A stretch of DNA of 64,000 bases, from the NCBI RefSeq assembly GCF_006335015.1, contig NZ_VDGT01000015.1, positions 62,001 to 126,000 on the forward strand, in the 5' to 3' direction. Positions 27,011-35,579 of this stretch are shown piece after piece; position 1 is the stretch's first letter, and each line of letters starts with the position of its first letter. The translations under genes were made by a program, and so were the position numbers. This DNA comes from Streptomyces sedi (GTDB lineage Bacteria; Actinomycetota; Actinomycetes; Streptomycetales; Streptomycetaceae). A model generated the notes under the pieces. The model saw only the letters and a list, made by a program, of their open reading frames with translations, did not search any database and was not told the origin of the DNA.

Positions 27011-28191
27011 TGCCCCTTCCCGCCCTTCCCGTCGTACTGGTCGCCGGCTTGCACGCTGAGGCGCGCGGCGCGGCGGTTCGCGCCCTGCTGGGCGCGACGC
27101 CCGGTGCCCTGGCCCTGCACCACGATCTGACGCGGGCCCGCCGTTCCCTGGTCACCCGGGTGATCTCGGACGCGGAGGGCCCGTTGGGCAGCGGCGAGGT
27201 GTCGCTGCCCAACGACTGCGCCTGCTGCGCGCTCGCCGACGACCTCGTCCCCGCGCTGCGCCGGCTCTCCGAGGCCGGCACCTGCCAGCTGGCCGTGGTG
27301 GAGCTGTGGGACTCGGTCGAGCCGCAGGCCATGGCCGAGGCGCTGGTCACCCACGGCGGTGAACGGCTGCGGCTGACCGGGGTGGTCACCGCCGTCGACC
27401 CGGCGCGGGTGCGTTCCAGCCTGACCTCGCCGGACGATCTGGCCGCCGCGCACCTGGCCACCGGCGAGGACGACACCCGCACGGTCGCCGAGACCTGGGC
27501 GCGCCAGGTCGAGTACGCGCCCCTGCTCGCGCTGGGCGCGCCCTCGCGTCGGGTCACCGAGGCCGACCTCGCGCTGCTGCGGCAGTTGCACCCGACCGCC
27601 CGTCGGGTCGACGTACGCGACCCGGCCTTCCCGGCCGCGGCCATCCGCGACCAGGTGCCGGCGGACGGGCGGTCGAGCGTCGACGTGGTGGCGCTGGCCG
27701 CGCGGCAGCACCCGGGCAGCGCGCAACTGCCCCAACTCGCCGAGGAACACGGCGTGCGCACCATGGTCTGGCGCCAGCGCCGGCCGTTCCACCCGGAGCG
27801 GCTGTACGCGGCGCTGCCCCGGCTGACGTCGCTCGCGCCGCGCAGCCGCGGTCGCTTCTGGCTCGCGGACCGGCCGGACTCGCTGCTGGGCTGGGACGCC
27901 GCCGGCGGCTCCCTGGTGGTGGACAACGTTGGTCCCTGGCTGGCGGCGCTCCCCTGGCCGGACTGGGACGAACTCCCCCTGGAATGGCGGATCGCCGCGA
28001 CCCTGGACTGGGACCCCGAGGTGGGGGACCGTGGACAGCACCTGGTCTTCACCGGGCCCGGGCTGCGGGCGGACCGCGTCCGCTGGCTGTTGGGCTCCTG
28101 TCTCCTCAACGACGCGGAGTACGCGGCCGGCAGGTCCGCGTGGCTCCGGCTGGGCTCGGCCTTCGACGAACTGCTCGATCCGGTCTTCTGA
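27010..28191 (+). CDS. CobW/ZNG-family GTPase-like protein with degenerate P-loop
   Basis: 393 residues. The overall pattern is CobW: an N-terminal G-domain with the metal-binding CxCC motif (NDCACCAL, Cys70, 72, 73), an AVVELWDSVEPQAMAE segment, TGVVTAVDP and a C-terminal CobW_C domain with WLADRPDSLLGWDAAGG. Zinc-starvation CobW proteins deliver zinc to client enzymes. The Walker A position reads AGLHAEARGAAV, lacking the GK[ST], so GTP hydrolysis is doubtful. Related Streptomyces proteins next to rpmE2 show the same change, as I recall. Translation is coupled to rpmE2 by TGATG. Confidence 0.88.
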   Translation: MPLPALPVVLVAGLHAEARGAAVRALLGATPGALALHHDLTRARRSLVTRVISDAEGPLGSGEVSLPNDCACCALADDLVPALRRLSEAGTCQLAVVELWDSVEPQAMAEALVTHGGERLRLTGVVTAVDPARVRSSLTSPDDLAAAHLATGEDDTRTVAETWARQVEYAPLLALGAPSRRVTEADLALLRQLHPTARRVDVRDPAFPAAAIRDQVPADGRSSVDVVALAARQHPGSAQLPQLAEEHGVRTMVWRQRRPFHPERLYAALPRLTSLAPRSRGRFWLADRPDSLLGWDAAGGSLVVDNVGPWLAALPWPDWDELPLEWRIAATLDWDPEVGDRGQHLVFTGPGLRADRVRWLLGSCLLNDAEYAAGRSAWLRLGSAFDELLDPVF

Positions 28192-28213
28192 CCCGGCCCC
28201 CTCGGGGGGACCG

Positions 28214-28229
28214 GGCCCCGTTCGGGGCC
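28214..28229 (+). terminator. GC hairpin after CobW gene
   Basis: A GGCCCC-GTTC-GGGGCC hairpin lies 23 bp past the stop codon, next to a further C-run/G-run pair (28196-28209). There is no T-tail, which is usual for Streptomyces terminators. Confidence 0.5.
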
Positions 28230-28383
28230 GACCGACGGGTCGGCCGGGAACGGCGGACGAGGGAAAAGCGGAACCCGTGGCAACCATGTTCGCTCCGGCT
28301 GCGTCGAACCACCGACCGGAGGGAGCAAGAGTGCTCACGGATCGCGACCGGACCATCCGTGACCGCCCGGCGACCCCGGGTCG

Positions 28384-28411
28384 TGCACGTGCATTGTCCC
28401 GTGCATATGCA
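28384..28411. promoter_or_regulatory. Paired palindromes upstream of DUF397 gene
   Basis: TGCACGTGCA (28384-28393) and TGCATATGCA (28402-28411) have centres 18 bp apart. They are followed after GTGAACG by TTATGAT (28423-28429), a possible -10 box. The same arrangement recurs in front of the ATPase gene. They are probable operators or a shared activator site for the WhiJ-type module. Confidence 0.6.
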
Positions 28412-28513
28412 AGTGAACGGCGTTATGATCCGGAGTGGTTGGCTCTCCGGGGGGCCCTCAGGGGGACGGGGAGGCGGCGACCGAGTTCCACTCGCACGAT
28501 CCGGGGAGAGACC

Positions 28514-28750
28514 ATGCCCAACGCCTACAACGGCATGACGGCCAGCCTGTTGCGGGGGGTGCAGTGGATGAAGAGCAGCCACAGCAACTCGCAGGGAACC
28601 TGCGCCGAGTTCGCGAGGCTGCCCAGCGGGGACGTGGCGGTGCGCAACTCCCGCTTCCCCGAGGGGCCGGCGCTCGTCTACACGCCGGCCGAGATGGAGG
28701 CGCTGCTGCGCGGCGTCAAGGACGGCGAGTTCGACCATCTGATCGGCTGA
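28514..28750 (+). CDS. DUF397 domain protein (BldB/AbaA-associated type)
   Basis: 78 residues. The DUF397 signature is complete: VQWMKSSHSNSQGTCAEFARL, DVAVRNSRFPEGPALVYTPAEM and a C-terminal KDGEFDHL. DUF397 proteins are paired with XRE regulators of the WhiJ type and are thought to modulate them in control of development and antibiotic production. The ATG follows GGGGAGAG. It is one member of the trio with the anti-sigma-like ATPase and the XRE regulator nearby. Confidence 0.92.
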   Translation: MPNAYNGMTASLLRGVQWMKSSHSNSQGTCAEFARLPSGDVAVRNSRFPEGPALVYTPAEMEALLRGVKDGEFDHLIG

Positions 28751-28831
28751 GCCACCGCCGAGCCGGGGTCCTCTCCGCGACGGGTGCCGAACGGAACGCG
28801 GGGCGCGTGGCGGGAAACGCGCGGGAGTTGT

Positions 28832-29001
28832 CTAGGTCGTCTCGTTTGGATCTTCGTGGATCAGGGCGCGGCGTCAGATGCGGTGCATCGCAAGGCGCCG
28901 GATCGCAGCTCATACTTGGCCGTATTCGCGCGATTCGGTAACGCAGCGAGGTGCCGTAGCTGGCGTCGCGCCCCCGCGAAGATCCAAACGAGACGGCCTA
29001 G
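28832..29001. mobile_element. 170-bp palindromic MITE-like element
   Basis: Terminal inverted repeats of 25 bp (28832-28856 and 28977-29001) differ at one position and both end in CTAG. Homology between arms continues inward for about 60 bp (GGGCGCGGCGTCAG against GGGCGCGACGCCAG, and beyond), so nearly the whole element can fold into one hairpin. It is too short to encode a transposase. The right CTAG supplies the TAG stop of the ATPase gene. The ends resemble those of IS5-type elements I recall in Streptomyces, so it is probably mobilised in trans. Confidence 0.75.
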
Positions 29002-29492
29002 CTGTCGGTCAGGAAGATCGCCCACACGATCTTCCCTCGGGCCTTCCCGTGCAGCGGGCGCCATCCCCAGTCATCGCTGAAACTCTCCACCAGATGCAGT
29101 CCACGCCCCGACTCCGCCGCGCTGTCCGCGTGCGCCGGCCTCGGAGCGCGTTCACTCGGGTCGCGCACCGCGCAGACCAACCGCGCGGTGCAGCGGACGA
29201 GTTCCAACTCCAGCCGCGGACGCGCCTGCGCCGGGACCCACTCGGGCGTGCGGGGGGCGACCCCGTGCCGCAGCGCGTTGGTGACCAGTTCGGAGACGAC
29301 GAGGGCGACGCAGTCGAACTGCTCGTCCAGCTGCCAGGAGTGCAGCGTCACCCGGGCGAAGTCCCTTGCCTGCCGCACCGATTCGGGACGCGGTGCCAGC
29401 TCGATCGCCGCCGCGTCCGACACGCTCCGCGGGTCGACGGGCAGCAACGGATGCCCTAAGGCGTCGAGCAAGGGCGTTGCCTCGGTCCCCAT
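28998..29492 (-). CDS. Anti-sigma-factor-like ATP-binding protein (HATPase, SpoIIAB/RsbW type)
   Basis: 164 residues. GHKL ATPase fold: the N-box is VSELVTNALRHG and the G-box region is ESGRGLHLVESFSDDWGW. A variable loop lies between them (VAPRTPEWVPAQARPRLELELV). Such stand-alone domains bind and inhibit sigma factors or act as serine kinases on antagonists; here it belongs to the XRE/DUF397 trio. I start at MGTEATPLL; the upstream frame is not protein-like. Its stop codon TAG lies inside the CTAG end of the MITE-like element. Confidence 0.88.
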   Translation of the reverse strand: MGTEATPLLDALGHPLLPVDPRSVSDAAAIELAPRPESVRQARDFARVTLHSWQLDEQFDCVALVVSELVTNALRHGVAPRTPEWVPAQARPRLELELVRCTARLVCAVRDPSERAPRPAHADSAAESGRGLHLVESFSDDWGWRPLHGKARGKIVWAIFLTDS

Positions 29493-29660
29493 GGGTCGGC
29501 ACTCCTGGCATAGCGGTGGCGGCACTGCGTTCAGCCGGGGGATGGCAGGCGAGGGCAGGCGTGACAACCCCCGTCCCACCAGCACCACGGGAGGGCGGGC
29601 AGGCCGTTATGCGCGTGCTGTGTGTCTCAGCTCGCAGGACTCATGCTTCCCAACGCTCAC

Positions 29661-29688
29661 GGCAAATGCAAGGGCGGATGCACGTGCA
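29661..29688. promoter_or_regulatory. Paired palindromes between ATPase and XRE genes
   Basis: TGCACGTGCA (29679-29688) is identical to the site before the DUF397 gene. A degenerate partner GGCAAATGCA (29661-29670) has its centre 18 bp away, the same spacing. Read on the - strand, towards the ATPase gene, the order and the following GTGAGCG match the DUF397 promoter. Confidence 0.6.
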
Positions 29689-29780
29689 CGGACATTTTTG
29701 ATGGACCGTAACCGGACAGGCACTAAAAGGCATCTGGAGATGGCAGACTGCATCGGTGGCGAAAGTGGAGGGCGCAGCGC

Positions 29781-30683
29781 ATGAGTATGCAACGGATGGC
29801 GGGGCCGACGAGTAAGCCCAGCAATCCCGAGGCTGGCGGTTCGATGGTGCGCCGCATCCTGCTGGGGTCCCAGCTCAGGCGGCTGCGGGAGTCCTGCGGG
29901 GTCACCAGGGAGCAGGCCGGATACTCGATCCGCGCCTCCGAGTCCAAGATCAGTCGCATGGAGTTGGGCCGGGTCAGCTTCAAGCCCCGCGACGTGGCTG
30001 ACCTGCTGACTCTCTACGGCGTCACCGAGGACGGGGAGCGCGAGCCCCTGCTCTCGCTGGCCCGCACCTCCAACCGCGCGGGCTGGTGGCACAGTTACAG
30101 CGACGTGCTGCCGAGCTGGTTCCAGACCTATGTCGGCCTCGAAGCGGCGGCCGAGCGGATCGGTACCTACGAACTCCAGTTCGTGCATGGTTTGTTGCAG
30201 ACCGAGGCATATTCGCACGCCGTGATGGTCAGCGGTCACCGGGGCGAGCTGCCGCGCGGCGAGGTGGACCGCAGGGTGGCGCTGCGGCTGGGCCGGCAGA
30301 AGCTGCTGGTCTCCGAGAACGCCCCCCACCTGCACTGCGTGCTGGACGAGGCCGCGCTGCGCCGTCCCTACGGCGGGCGCCGGGCGATGGCCGAACAGCT
30401 GGGCGCGCTCCTGGAGTTCAGTGAGTATTCCAACATCACCCTCCAGGTTGTCCCCTTCGATCACGGGGGTCATGTGGCCGAATCTGGCGCGTTCACGCTC
30501 TTGCGCTTCGCCGAGCAGGAGCTGTCGGACCTGATCTATCTGGAGCAGTTGACGGGCGCGCTCTATCTGGACAAGCGGGAGGAGGTCGCCGCCTACCAGG
30601 TGGTCCTCGACCGGCTCGCCGACGCCGCGCTCGACGAGAAGGCCAGCCGCGACCTGCTCGCCGGGCTCCGCGGCCGGCTCTGA
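29781..30683 (+). CDS. XRE-family regulator with DUF5753 domain (WhiJ type)
   Basis: 300 residues. The helix-turn-helix occupies about residues 28-83 (LGSQLRRLRESCGVTREQAG, ASESKISRMELGRV). The rest is DUF5753 (WFQTYVGLEAAAERIGTYELQFVHGLLQTEAY, LHCVLDEAALRRPYGG, ITLQVVPFDHGGH). WhiJ-type proteins repress developmental or secondary-metabolic genes and are modulated by their DUF397 partner. GGAGGG lies 9 nt before the first ATG. It is divergent from the ATPase gene, with the paired palindromes in between. Confidence 0.93.
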   Translation: MSMQRMAGPTSKPSNPEAGGSMVRRILLGSQLRRLRESCGVTREQAGYSIRASESKISRMELGRVSFKPRDVADLLTLYGVTEDGEREPLLSLARTSNRAGWWHSYSDVLPSWFQTYVGLEAAAERIGTYELQFVHGLLQTEAYSHAVMVSGHRGELPRGEVDRRVALRLGRQKLLVSENAPHLHCVLDEAALRRPYGGRRAMAEQLGALLEFSEYSNITLQVVPFDHGGHVAESGAFTLLRFAEQELSDLIYLEQLTGALYLDKREEVAAYQVVLDRLADAALDEKASRDLLAGLRGRL

Positions 30684-30726
30684 GCGGGCCCGGGGGGCCG
30701 GCCCCGGCGGGCGGGCGCCGGGACGG

Positions 30727-31338
30727 TCAGCCGTACGGGTTGGCCATGCCCTCGGGCAGCACCGTGACCTCGCGCTCGCCCTCGCCCGCCATCACGTAGG
30801 CGCCGTTCTCCAGGCGCTCGATCAGCCCACGCGTCCAGCCGGCGTCGCTCTCCGCCTGGTGCGTCCACAGCCGCATGATCTCCCCGATGTGCCCGAACTC
30901 GGCCGGCGGGCTGTCCGGGGTCCAGTGCGTCCGCACCTCGCCGGCCCACGCCTCCAGGGCGGCGACCCGCTCCCTCAGCAGCGCGATCGCCTCGGCCCTG
31001 GGTAGGTCGACGAGGAAGCCGACCGCGCTGGTGAGCACGTCGAAGCGCTCGTCGTGGGCGCGCAGCCCGGCCCGCAGCAGCGCGAGGAACGCCTCCTCGC
31101 CCGCCTCGGTCACCTCGTACTCGACCCGCGGCGGCCCCCCGGCCGTGCTGGGCGCCACCTCGTGCGGCAGCAGCAGACCGTCCTTGGCGAGCTGCTTCAG
31201 CGCGTGGTAGATCGACCCCGGCTTGGCGGTCGACCACTCGTGGGCGCCCCAGAACTCCAGGTCGTTGCGGACCTGGTAGCCGTGCGCCCGCCCGTGTTGA
31301 CGGACCGCGCCCAGGACCAGCAGCCGCATCACCGACAT
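30727..31338 (-). CDS. PadR family transcriptional regulator
   Basis: 203 residues. The winged helix is at the N-terminus (MSVMRLLVLGAVRQHGRAHGYQVRNDLEFWG, KPGSIYHALKQLAKDGLL, then YEVTEAGEEAFLALL), typical of PadR, followed by a helical C-terminal dimerisation domain. It is divergent from the DrrAB-type ABC exporter, and two palindromes containing GTCAA/TTGAC lie in between, so it very likely represses that exporter. I use the MSVM start; the open frame extends 24 codons upstream. Confidence 0.92.
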   Translation of the reverse strand: MSVMRLLVLGAVRQHGRAHGYQVRNDLEFWGAHEWSTAKPGSIYHALKQLAKDGLLLPHEVAPSTAGGPPRVEYEVTEAGEEAFLALLRAGLRAHDERFDVLTSAVGFLVDLPRAEAIALLRERVAALEAWAGEVRTHWTPDSPPAEFGHIGEIMRLWTHQAESDAGWTRGLIERLENGAYVMAGEGEREVTVLPEGMANPYG

Positions 31339-31415
31339 CCCGGTGCCCTTCCCTCTTCCGAAAAGCCTTGACAGGGCGCTCAGTCTGCCATCCGGGCCTC
31401 GGCGGGCCACGGAGA

Positions 31416-31441
31416 GCGATTAGTCAAACTTGACTAATCGC
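31416..31441. promoter_or_regulatory. 26-bp palindrome, candidate PadR operator 1
   Basis: GCGATTAGTCAA and TTGACTAATCGC are perfect 12-bp arms around AC. The core AGTCAA/TTGACT recurs at 31460-31471. It lies between the PadR gene and the ABC operon. Confidence 0.8.
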
Positions 31442-31459
31442 GCTACCCTCGGGCCGGTC

Positions 31460-31471
31460 GTCAAATTTGAC
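31460..31471. promoter_or_regulatory. 12-bp palindrome, candidate PadR operator 2
   Basis: GTCAAATTTGAC is perfectly symmetrical and ends 21 bp before the GTG of the ATPase gene. It shares GTCAA/TTGAC with the larger palindrome 30 bp upstream. It would overlap the promoter or leader of the exporter operon. Confidence 0.75.
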
Positions 31472-31492
31472 TACTCGATTCAGGGAGGCGAG

Positions 31493-32569
31493 GTGCCGGT
31501 GTCCCCACGGGACGAAGACGCCGTGATCCGGGCGCGGGAGCTGCGCAGGACGTTCGGCCGGGGAAGTGAGACGAGGAACGCCCTCGACGGGCTCGACCTG
31601 ACCGTGGCCAGGGGCGGCGTGCACGCCGTGCTGGGGCCCAACGGCGCGGGCAAGAGCACGGCGGTGCGCGTCCTGACCACCCTGCTGAAGCCGACCTCGG
31701 GGCTGGCCGAGGTCGCCGGCTTCGACGTGGCCCGGCAGCCGGACGAGGTCCGGTACCGGATCGGACTGCTCGGTCAACACGCGGCGGTCGACGAGGAGTT
31801 GAGCGGCCGACAGAACCTGGAGATGTTCGGCAGGCTCTACCACCTGGGCGGCCGGGCCGCCGCCGCGCGCGCCGGCGAGCTGCTGGCCCGCTTCGAGCTG
31901 GCCGACACCGGACGGCGCCCCGTCGGCCTCTACAGCGGCGGGATGCGCCGCCGGCTCGACCTGGCGGCGAGCCTGATCACCCGGCCCGAGGTGCTCTTCC
32001 TCGACGAGCCGACCACCGGTCTCGACCCGCGCGGCCGAGCCGAGGTGTGGGGCGCGGTCCGCTCCCTCGCGGGCGGCGGCGCGACCGTGCTGCTGACCAC
32101 CCAGTACCTGGAGGAGGCCGACCAGCTGGCCGACCTGATCACCGTCGTCGACGGCGGCCGGCGGATCGCCGAGGGCACCGCCGATCAGCTGAAGAGCCAG
32201 GTCGGCGGCGACCGCGTCGACGTGGTGCTCAGGGACGCCGGCGCGCTCCCCCGCGCCCGCGCGGCGCTCGCCCGGCTGGCGCCGGCCGGCGCGCGCGGGG
32301 CGGGCGGCGAGGGCGTCGTCGTCGACGAGGACCGCCGGCTGCTGAGCGTCGGCGTCGAGGACCGGATGGCGGCGCTGACCGCGGTGGTGGCCGGGTTCGC
32401 CGAGGCCGGGATAGAGGCCGAGGACATCGCGCTGCGCCGCCCCACGCTGGACGAGGTCTTCCTGACCCTCACCGGCCGGCCGGCGGAGCGCGACCCCGGG
32501 GAGGGGGCCGCGGAAACGGCGGGGAAGCACGAGGGTGGCCGCCAGGCCGCCGAGGAGGTGTCGGCATGA
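31493..32569 (+). CDS. DrrA-type ABC transporter ATPase
   Basis: 358 residues. Walker [11 protein letters not shown]-loop [12 protein letters not shown], signature [13 protein letters not shown], Walker [13 protein letters not shown], and the C-terminal DUF4162-like extension ending in [15 protein letters not shown], all as in daunorubicin-resistance DrrA. It powers efflux of a drug or lipid through the permease encoded next. I start at GTG 31493, just after GGGAGG; GTG 31499 is an alternative. The stop overlaps the permease start as ATGA. Confidence 0.93.
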   Translation: MPVSPRDEDAVIRARELRRTFGRGSETRNALDGLDLTVARGGVHAVLGPNGAGKSTAVRVLTTLLKPTSGLAEVAGFDVARQPDEVRYRIGLLGQHAAVDEELSGRQNLEMFGRLYHLGGRAAAARAGELLARFELADTGRRPVGLYSGGMRRRLDLAASLITRPEVLFLDEPTTGLDPRGRAEVWGAVRSLAGGGATVLLTTQYLEEADQLADLITVVDGGRRIAEGTADQLKSQVGGDRVDVVLRDAGALPRARAALARLAPAGARGAGGEGVVVDEDRRLLSVGVEDRMAALTAVVAGFAEAGIEAEDIALRRPTLDEVFLTLTGRPAERDPGEGAAETAGKHEGGRQAAEEVSA

Positions 32570-33414
32570 CCGTGACCACCACGCCCGCCCCGCCCGCGCC
32601 CGGCGCGCACGCGCCGCACCGCCCCGGGCGGGCGCGCCGGCTCGTCGGTGACTCCGTCACCATGACCAGGCGCGGGCTGGCGCACTGGGCGCGTCAGCCG
32701 GGCCAGTTCGTGGCCAACCAGGCGTTCTCGGTGATGATGCTGGTGATGTTCGCCTACTTCCTCGGCGGCGGGATGGCCGTCGAGGGCGGTGGGGAGTACG
32801 TCGACTTCCTGGTGCCCGGGATGCTCGCGCTGACCATGGCGTTCGGCCTGGAGACCACCATGGTGGCGCTGACCACCGACATCAACCGGGGCATCCTCGA
32901 CCGGTTCCGTTCGATGCCGATCGCTCCGAGCGCGGTCCTGATCGGGCGGAGCCTGCTCGACATGCTGAACTCGACCGTCGGGCTGCTGGTGCTGGTCGGC
33001 GCCGGCTGGGCGATCGGCTGGCGGTGGCACGCGTCGGCCGCCGAGGTGCTGGCGGCGCTGGGGCTGCTGCTCCTGCTGCGGTTCGCGGTGCTCTGGGCCG
33101 GCATCTGGCTCGCGCTGGTCGCCGGCAAGCCCGAGCTGGTGCAGACGGTGCAGATCCTGGTGTGGCCGCTGGGATTCCTCTCCAGCGCGTTCGTCTCGCC
33201 CGAGACCATGCCGGGCTGGGTCGGCGTCCTCGCCGACTGGAACCCGATGTCGGCCACCGCCGGCGCCGTGCGGGAGCTCTTCGGCAACCCCGCCTGGGTC
33301 GGCGACTCCTGGGCCGCCCAGCACCCCGTGCCGCTCGCGCTGCTGTGGCCGCTGGTCATGCTGCTGGTCTTCGTCCCGCTCGCCGTGCGCCGCTTCGGCC
33401 GCCTCGGCGGCTGA
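32566..33414 (+). CDS. DrrB-type ABC transporter permease
   Basis: 282 residues with six hydrophobic segments of the ABC-2 type. Conserved pieces are [59 protein letters not shown] and [23 protein letters not shown]. It partners the DrrA ATPase to form an exporter. The start overlaps the ATPase stop by ATGA, and GAGGAGG lies upstream. The pair is controlled by the divergent PadR gene in all likelihood. Confidence 0.93.
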   Translation: MTVTTTPAPPAPGAHAPHRPGRARRLVGDSVTMTRRGLAHWARQPGQFVANQAFSVMMLVMFAYFLGGGMAVEGGGEYVDFLVPGMLALTMAFGLETTMVALTTDINRGILDRFRSMPIAPSAVLIGRSLLDMLNSTVGLLVLVGAGWAIGWRWHASAAEVLAALGLLLLLRFAVLWAGIWLALVAGKPELVQTVQILVWPLGFLSSAFVSPETMPGWVGVLADWNPMSATAGAVRELFGNPAWVGDSWAAQHPVPLALLWPLVMLLVFVPLAVRRFGRLGG

Positions 33415-33758
33415 CCCGTCGCGCGCCCCGGCCGCGCGCGACGCGGCACGCGCCTCGTGCGCCTCACACAGCACGTGCGGCACCCGCGGCACGCGGCCAA
33501 CGCGGCGGTTGGCGACCGTTTCTGACGCGCCCGCAGGGCCCCGACCGGCGGCTGTGGGGGAAATCACCGGGTGATCCACCCCGCTCGCCGCCGGGGCGGG
33601 GCGCGGTCGCCGGGTATCGCCGCAGGTCACAGCCGCGCGCCGGCGTCCACTCCGGCGGACGTCGGCGCGCGGTCGGCCACGAGATCCACTTATGCTGCGC
33701 GGGAGGGCCCCGTTTGGCGGGTCCATGTCCGGACGGAGTGAGGGAGCGGGAGCGAGAC
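33415..33758. other. Gene-free stretch before ThrE-type exporter
   Basis: No convincing frame in 344 bp. A short palindrome ATCACC-G-GGTGAT is at 33566-33578. CACTTATGCT near 33688 could be a -10 region of the downstream gene. The first 100 bp are rich in GCACGCG-like runs. Confidence 0.4.
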
Positions 33759-35363
33759 GTGGCCGGGGAGAGCACCTGGGCGGCGGGGGAGGAGCCGTCG
33801 GAGCAGGAGACCACCTCCGGGTTCGCCGTTCCCGAGGGCCTCGAACTGCCGGTGGCCGAGAGCGACCACCCCAGCTCCGAGTTCGCGATGCCCGAGGGGC
33901 TCGAACTGCCGCCGAGGCCGCAGACCCAGAACGAGTTCACGCCCGCCGAGGGCGTCCCGGTCTTCGGGCGCGGCACCCCCTGGCAGGACCGGATGCGGAG
34001 TATGGTGCGGCTGCCCGTCGCCGAGCGCCCGGCGCCCGAGCGCGTTCCCGCGGCCGACGAGGGCGAGACGGCGCCCGCCGTGCCCAGGGTGCTGGACCTG
34101 ACGCTGCGCATCGGCGAGTTGCTGCTCGCCGGCGGCGAGGGGGCCGAGGACGTCGAGGCCGCGATGTTCGGCGTCGCCCACGCCTACGGCCTCGACCGCT
34201 GCGACGCCACCGTCACCTTCACCCTGATCTCCATCACCCACCAGCCCTCGCTGGTCGACCCCTCCGTCTCGCTGACCCGCACGGTGCGCCGCCGGGGCAC
34301 CGACTACACCCGGCTGGCCGCCGTCTTCCAGCTGGTGGACGACATCACCTCGGGCGAGGTCAGCCTGGAGGAGGCGTACCGCCGACTGGCCCAGATGCGG
34401 CGCAACCGGCACCCGTTCACCAAGTGGCAACTCACCATGGCCGCAGGGCTGTTGGCGGGCGCGGCGAGCGTGCTGGTGGGCGGCGGCTGGCAGGTGTTCC
34501 TGCTGGCCGTCATAGGGGCGATGGTCGGCGACCGGCTGGCCTGGCTGGCGGCGGGGCGCGGGCTGCCCGAGTTCTACCAGTTCGTGGCCGCCGCGATGGC
34601 GCCCGCGCTGGTGGGCGTGGCCTGGGCGGCCAGCCACTCCTCGGACCACGGTGAGGCGCAGGCCGCCGCGATGATCACCGGCGGGCTCTTCGCCCTGATC
34701 CCGGGGCGGGCGCTGGTCGCCGGCGTGCAGGACGGCCTGACCGGCTACTACCTCACGGCCTCCGCCCGTCTGCTGGAGGTGATCTACCTCAGCGTGGGCA
34801 TCGTCTGCGGCGTGCTGGCGGTGCTCTACATCGGGGAGACCTCCGGTGTGCGGCTCGACCCCGAGGTGATGACGAGGGCGGTCCGACCGGTGGTGCAACT
34901 CTGCGCCGCTCTGCTGCTCTCCCTGGCCTTCTGCGTGCTGCTCCAGCAGGAACGTTCCACGGTGCTGCCGGCCACCGTCAACGGCGGGATCGCCTGGCTG
35001 GTCTACGGCTCGATGCACGACGTCGCCGGGCTGTCGCCGTTCGCCGCCACCGCCGTCGCCGCCGGGATGGTGGGGCTCTTCGGACAGCTCCAGTCGCGGT
35101 ACCAGTTCACCTCCTCGCTGCCGTACGTCACGGCGGCCATCGGCCCGCTGCTGCCGGGCAGCGCGTTCTACCTGGGGTTGCTCGGCTTCGCGCAGGGCGA
35201 GGTGGACTTCGGTCTGGAGAACCTGCTGCGCGCCGTCACCCTGGCGCTGGCCATCGCGGTCGGCGTGAACCTGGGCAGCGAGATGGCCAGGCTCTTCATC
35301 AAGACGCCGGGACTCACCACCCCGATCGGCCGCCGTGGCGTCAAGCGCACCAGGGGCTTCTGA
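33759..35363 (+). CDS. Threonine/serine exporter family protein (ThrE type)
   Basis: 534 residues. A disordered N-terminal region of about 110 residues holds two near repeats (FAVPEGLELP and FAMPEGLELP). Then comes the ThrE cytoplasmic domain (LDLTLRIGELLLAGGEGAEDVEAAM, GLDRCDATVTFT) and about ten membrane helices in two modules (GAMVGDRLAWLAAGRGLPEF; ITGGLFALIPGRALVAGVQDGLTGYYLT; FTSSLPYVTAAIGPLLPGSAFYLG). Family members export Thr and Ser by proton antiport. The GTG at 33759 is placed after GGGAGCGAGAC. Confidence 0.92.
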   Translation: MAGESTWAAGEEPSEQETTSGFAVPEGLELPVAESDHPSSEFAMPEGLELPPRPQTQNEFTPAEGVPVFGRGTPWQDRMRSMVRLPVAERPAPERVPAADEGETAPAVPRVLDLTLRIGELLLAGGEGAEDVEAAMFGVAHAYGLDRCDATVTFTLISITHQPSLVDPSVSLTRTVRRRGTDYTRLAAVFQLVDDITSGEVSLEEAYRRLAQMRRNRHPFTKWQLTMAAGLLAGAASVLVGGGWQVFLLAVIGAMVGDRLAWLAAGRGLPEFYQFVAAAMAPALVGVAWAASHSSDHGEAQAAAMITGGLFALIPGRALVAGVQDGLTGYYLTASARLLEVIYLSVGIVCGVLAVLYIGETSGVRLDPEVMTRAVRPVVQLCAALLLSLAFCVLLQQERSTVLPATVNGGIAWLVYGSMHDVAGLSPFAATAVAAGMVGLFGQLQSRYQFTSSLPYVTAAIGPLLPGSAFYLGLLGFAQGEVDFGLENLLRAVTLALAIAVGVNLGSEMARLFIKTPGLTTPIGRRGVKRTRGF

Positions 35364-35579
35364 CCCGTACGAGGGGCGCCCCGGTGTCGCGCGAACGTAT
35401 GGCCGACGAGTCGCTCGTTGGGGTGCGTCCGGGGCATAACGTCAACGCGCCCCCGTGTGACCCGTGATGCTGAAGGGGTGCTCAGGGAGGGGACCGCGGC
35501 CCTTCCCCGCACGCGCGGCCCGGCGGTCCCACGTCCGGTCGTCGCTGTCCCTCAGATTCCACACACAGAAGGAACCACC

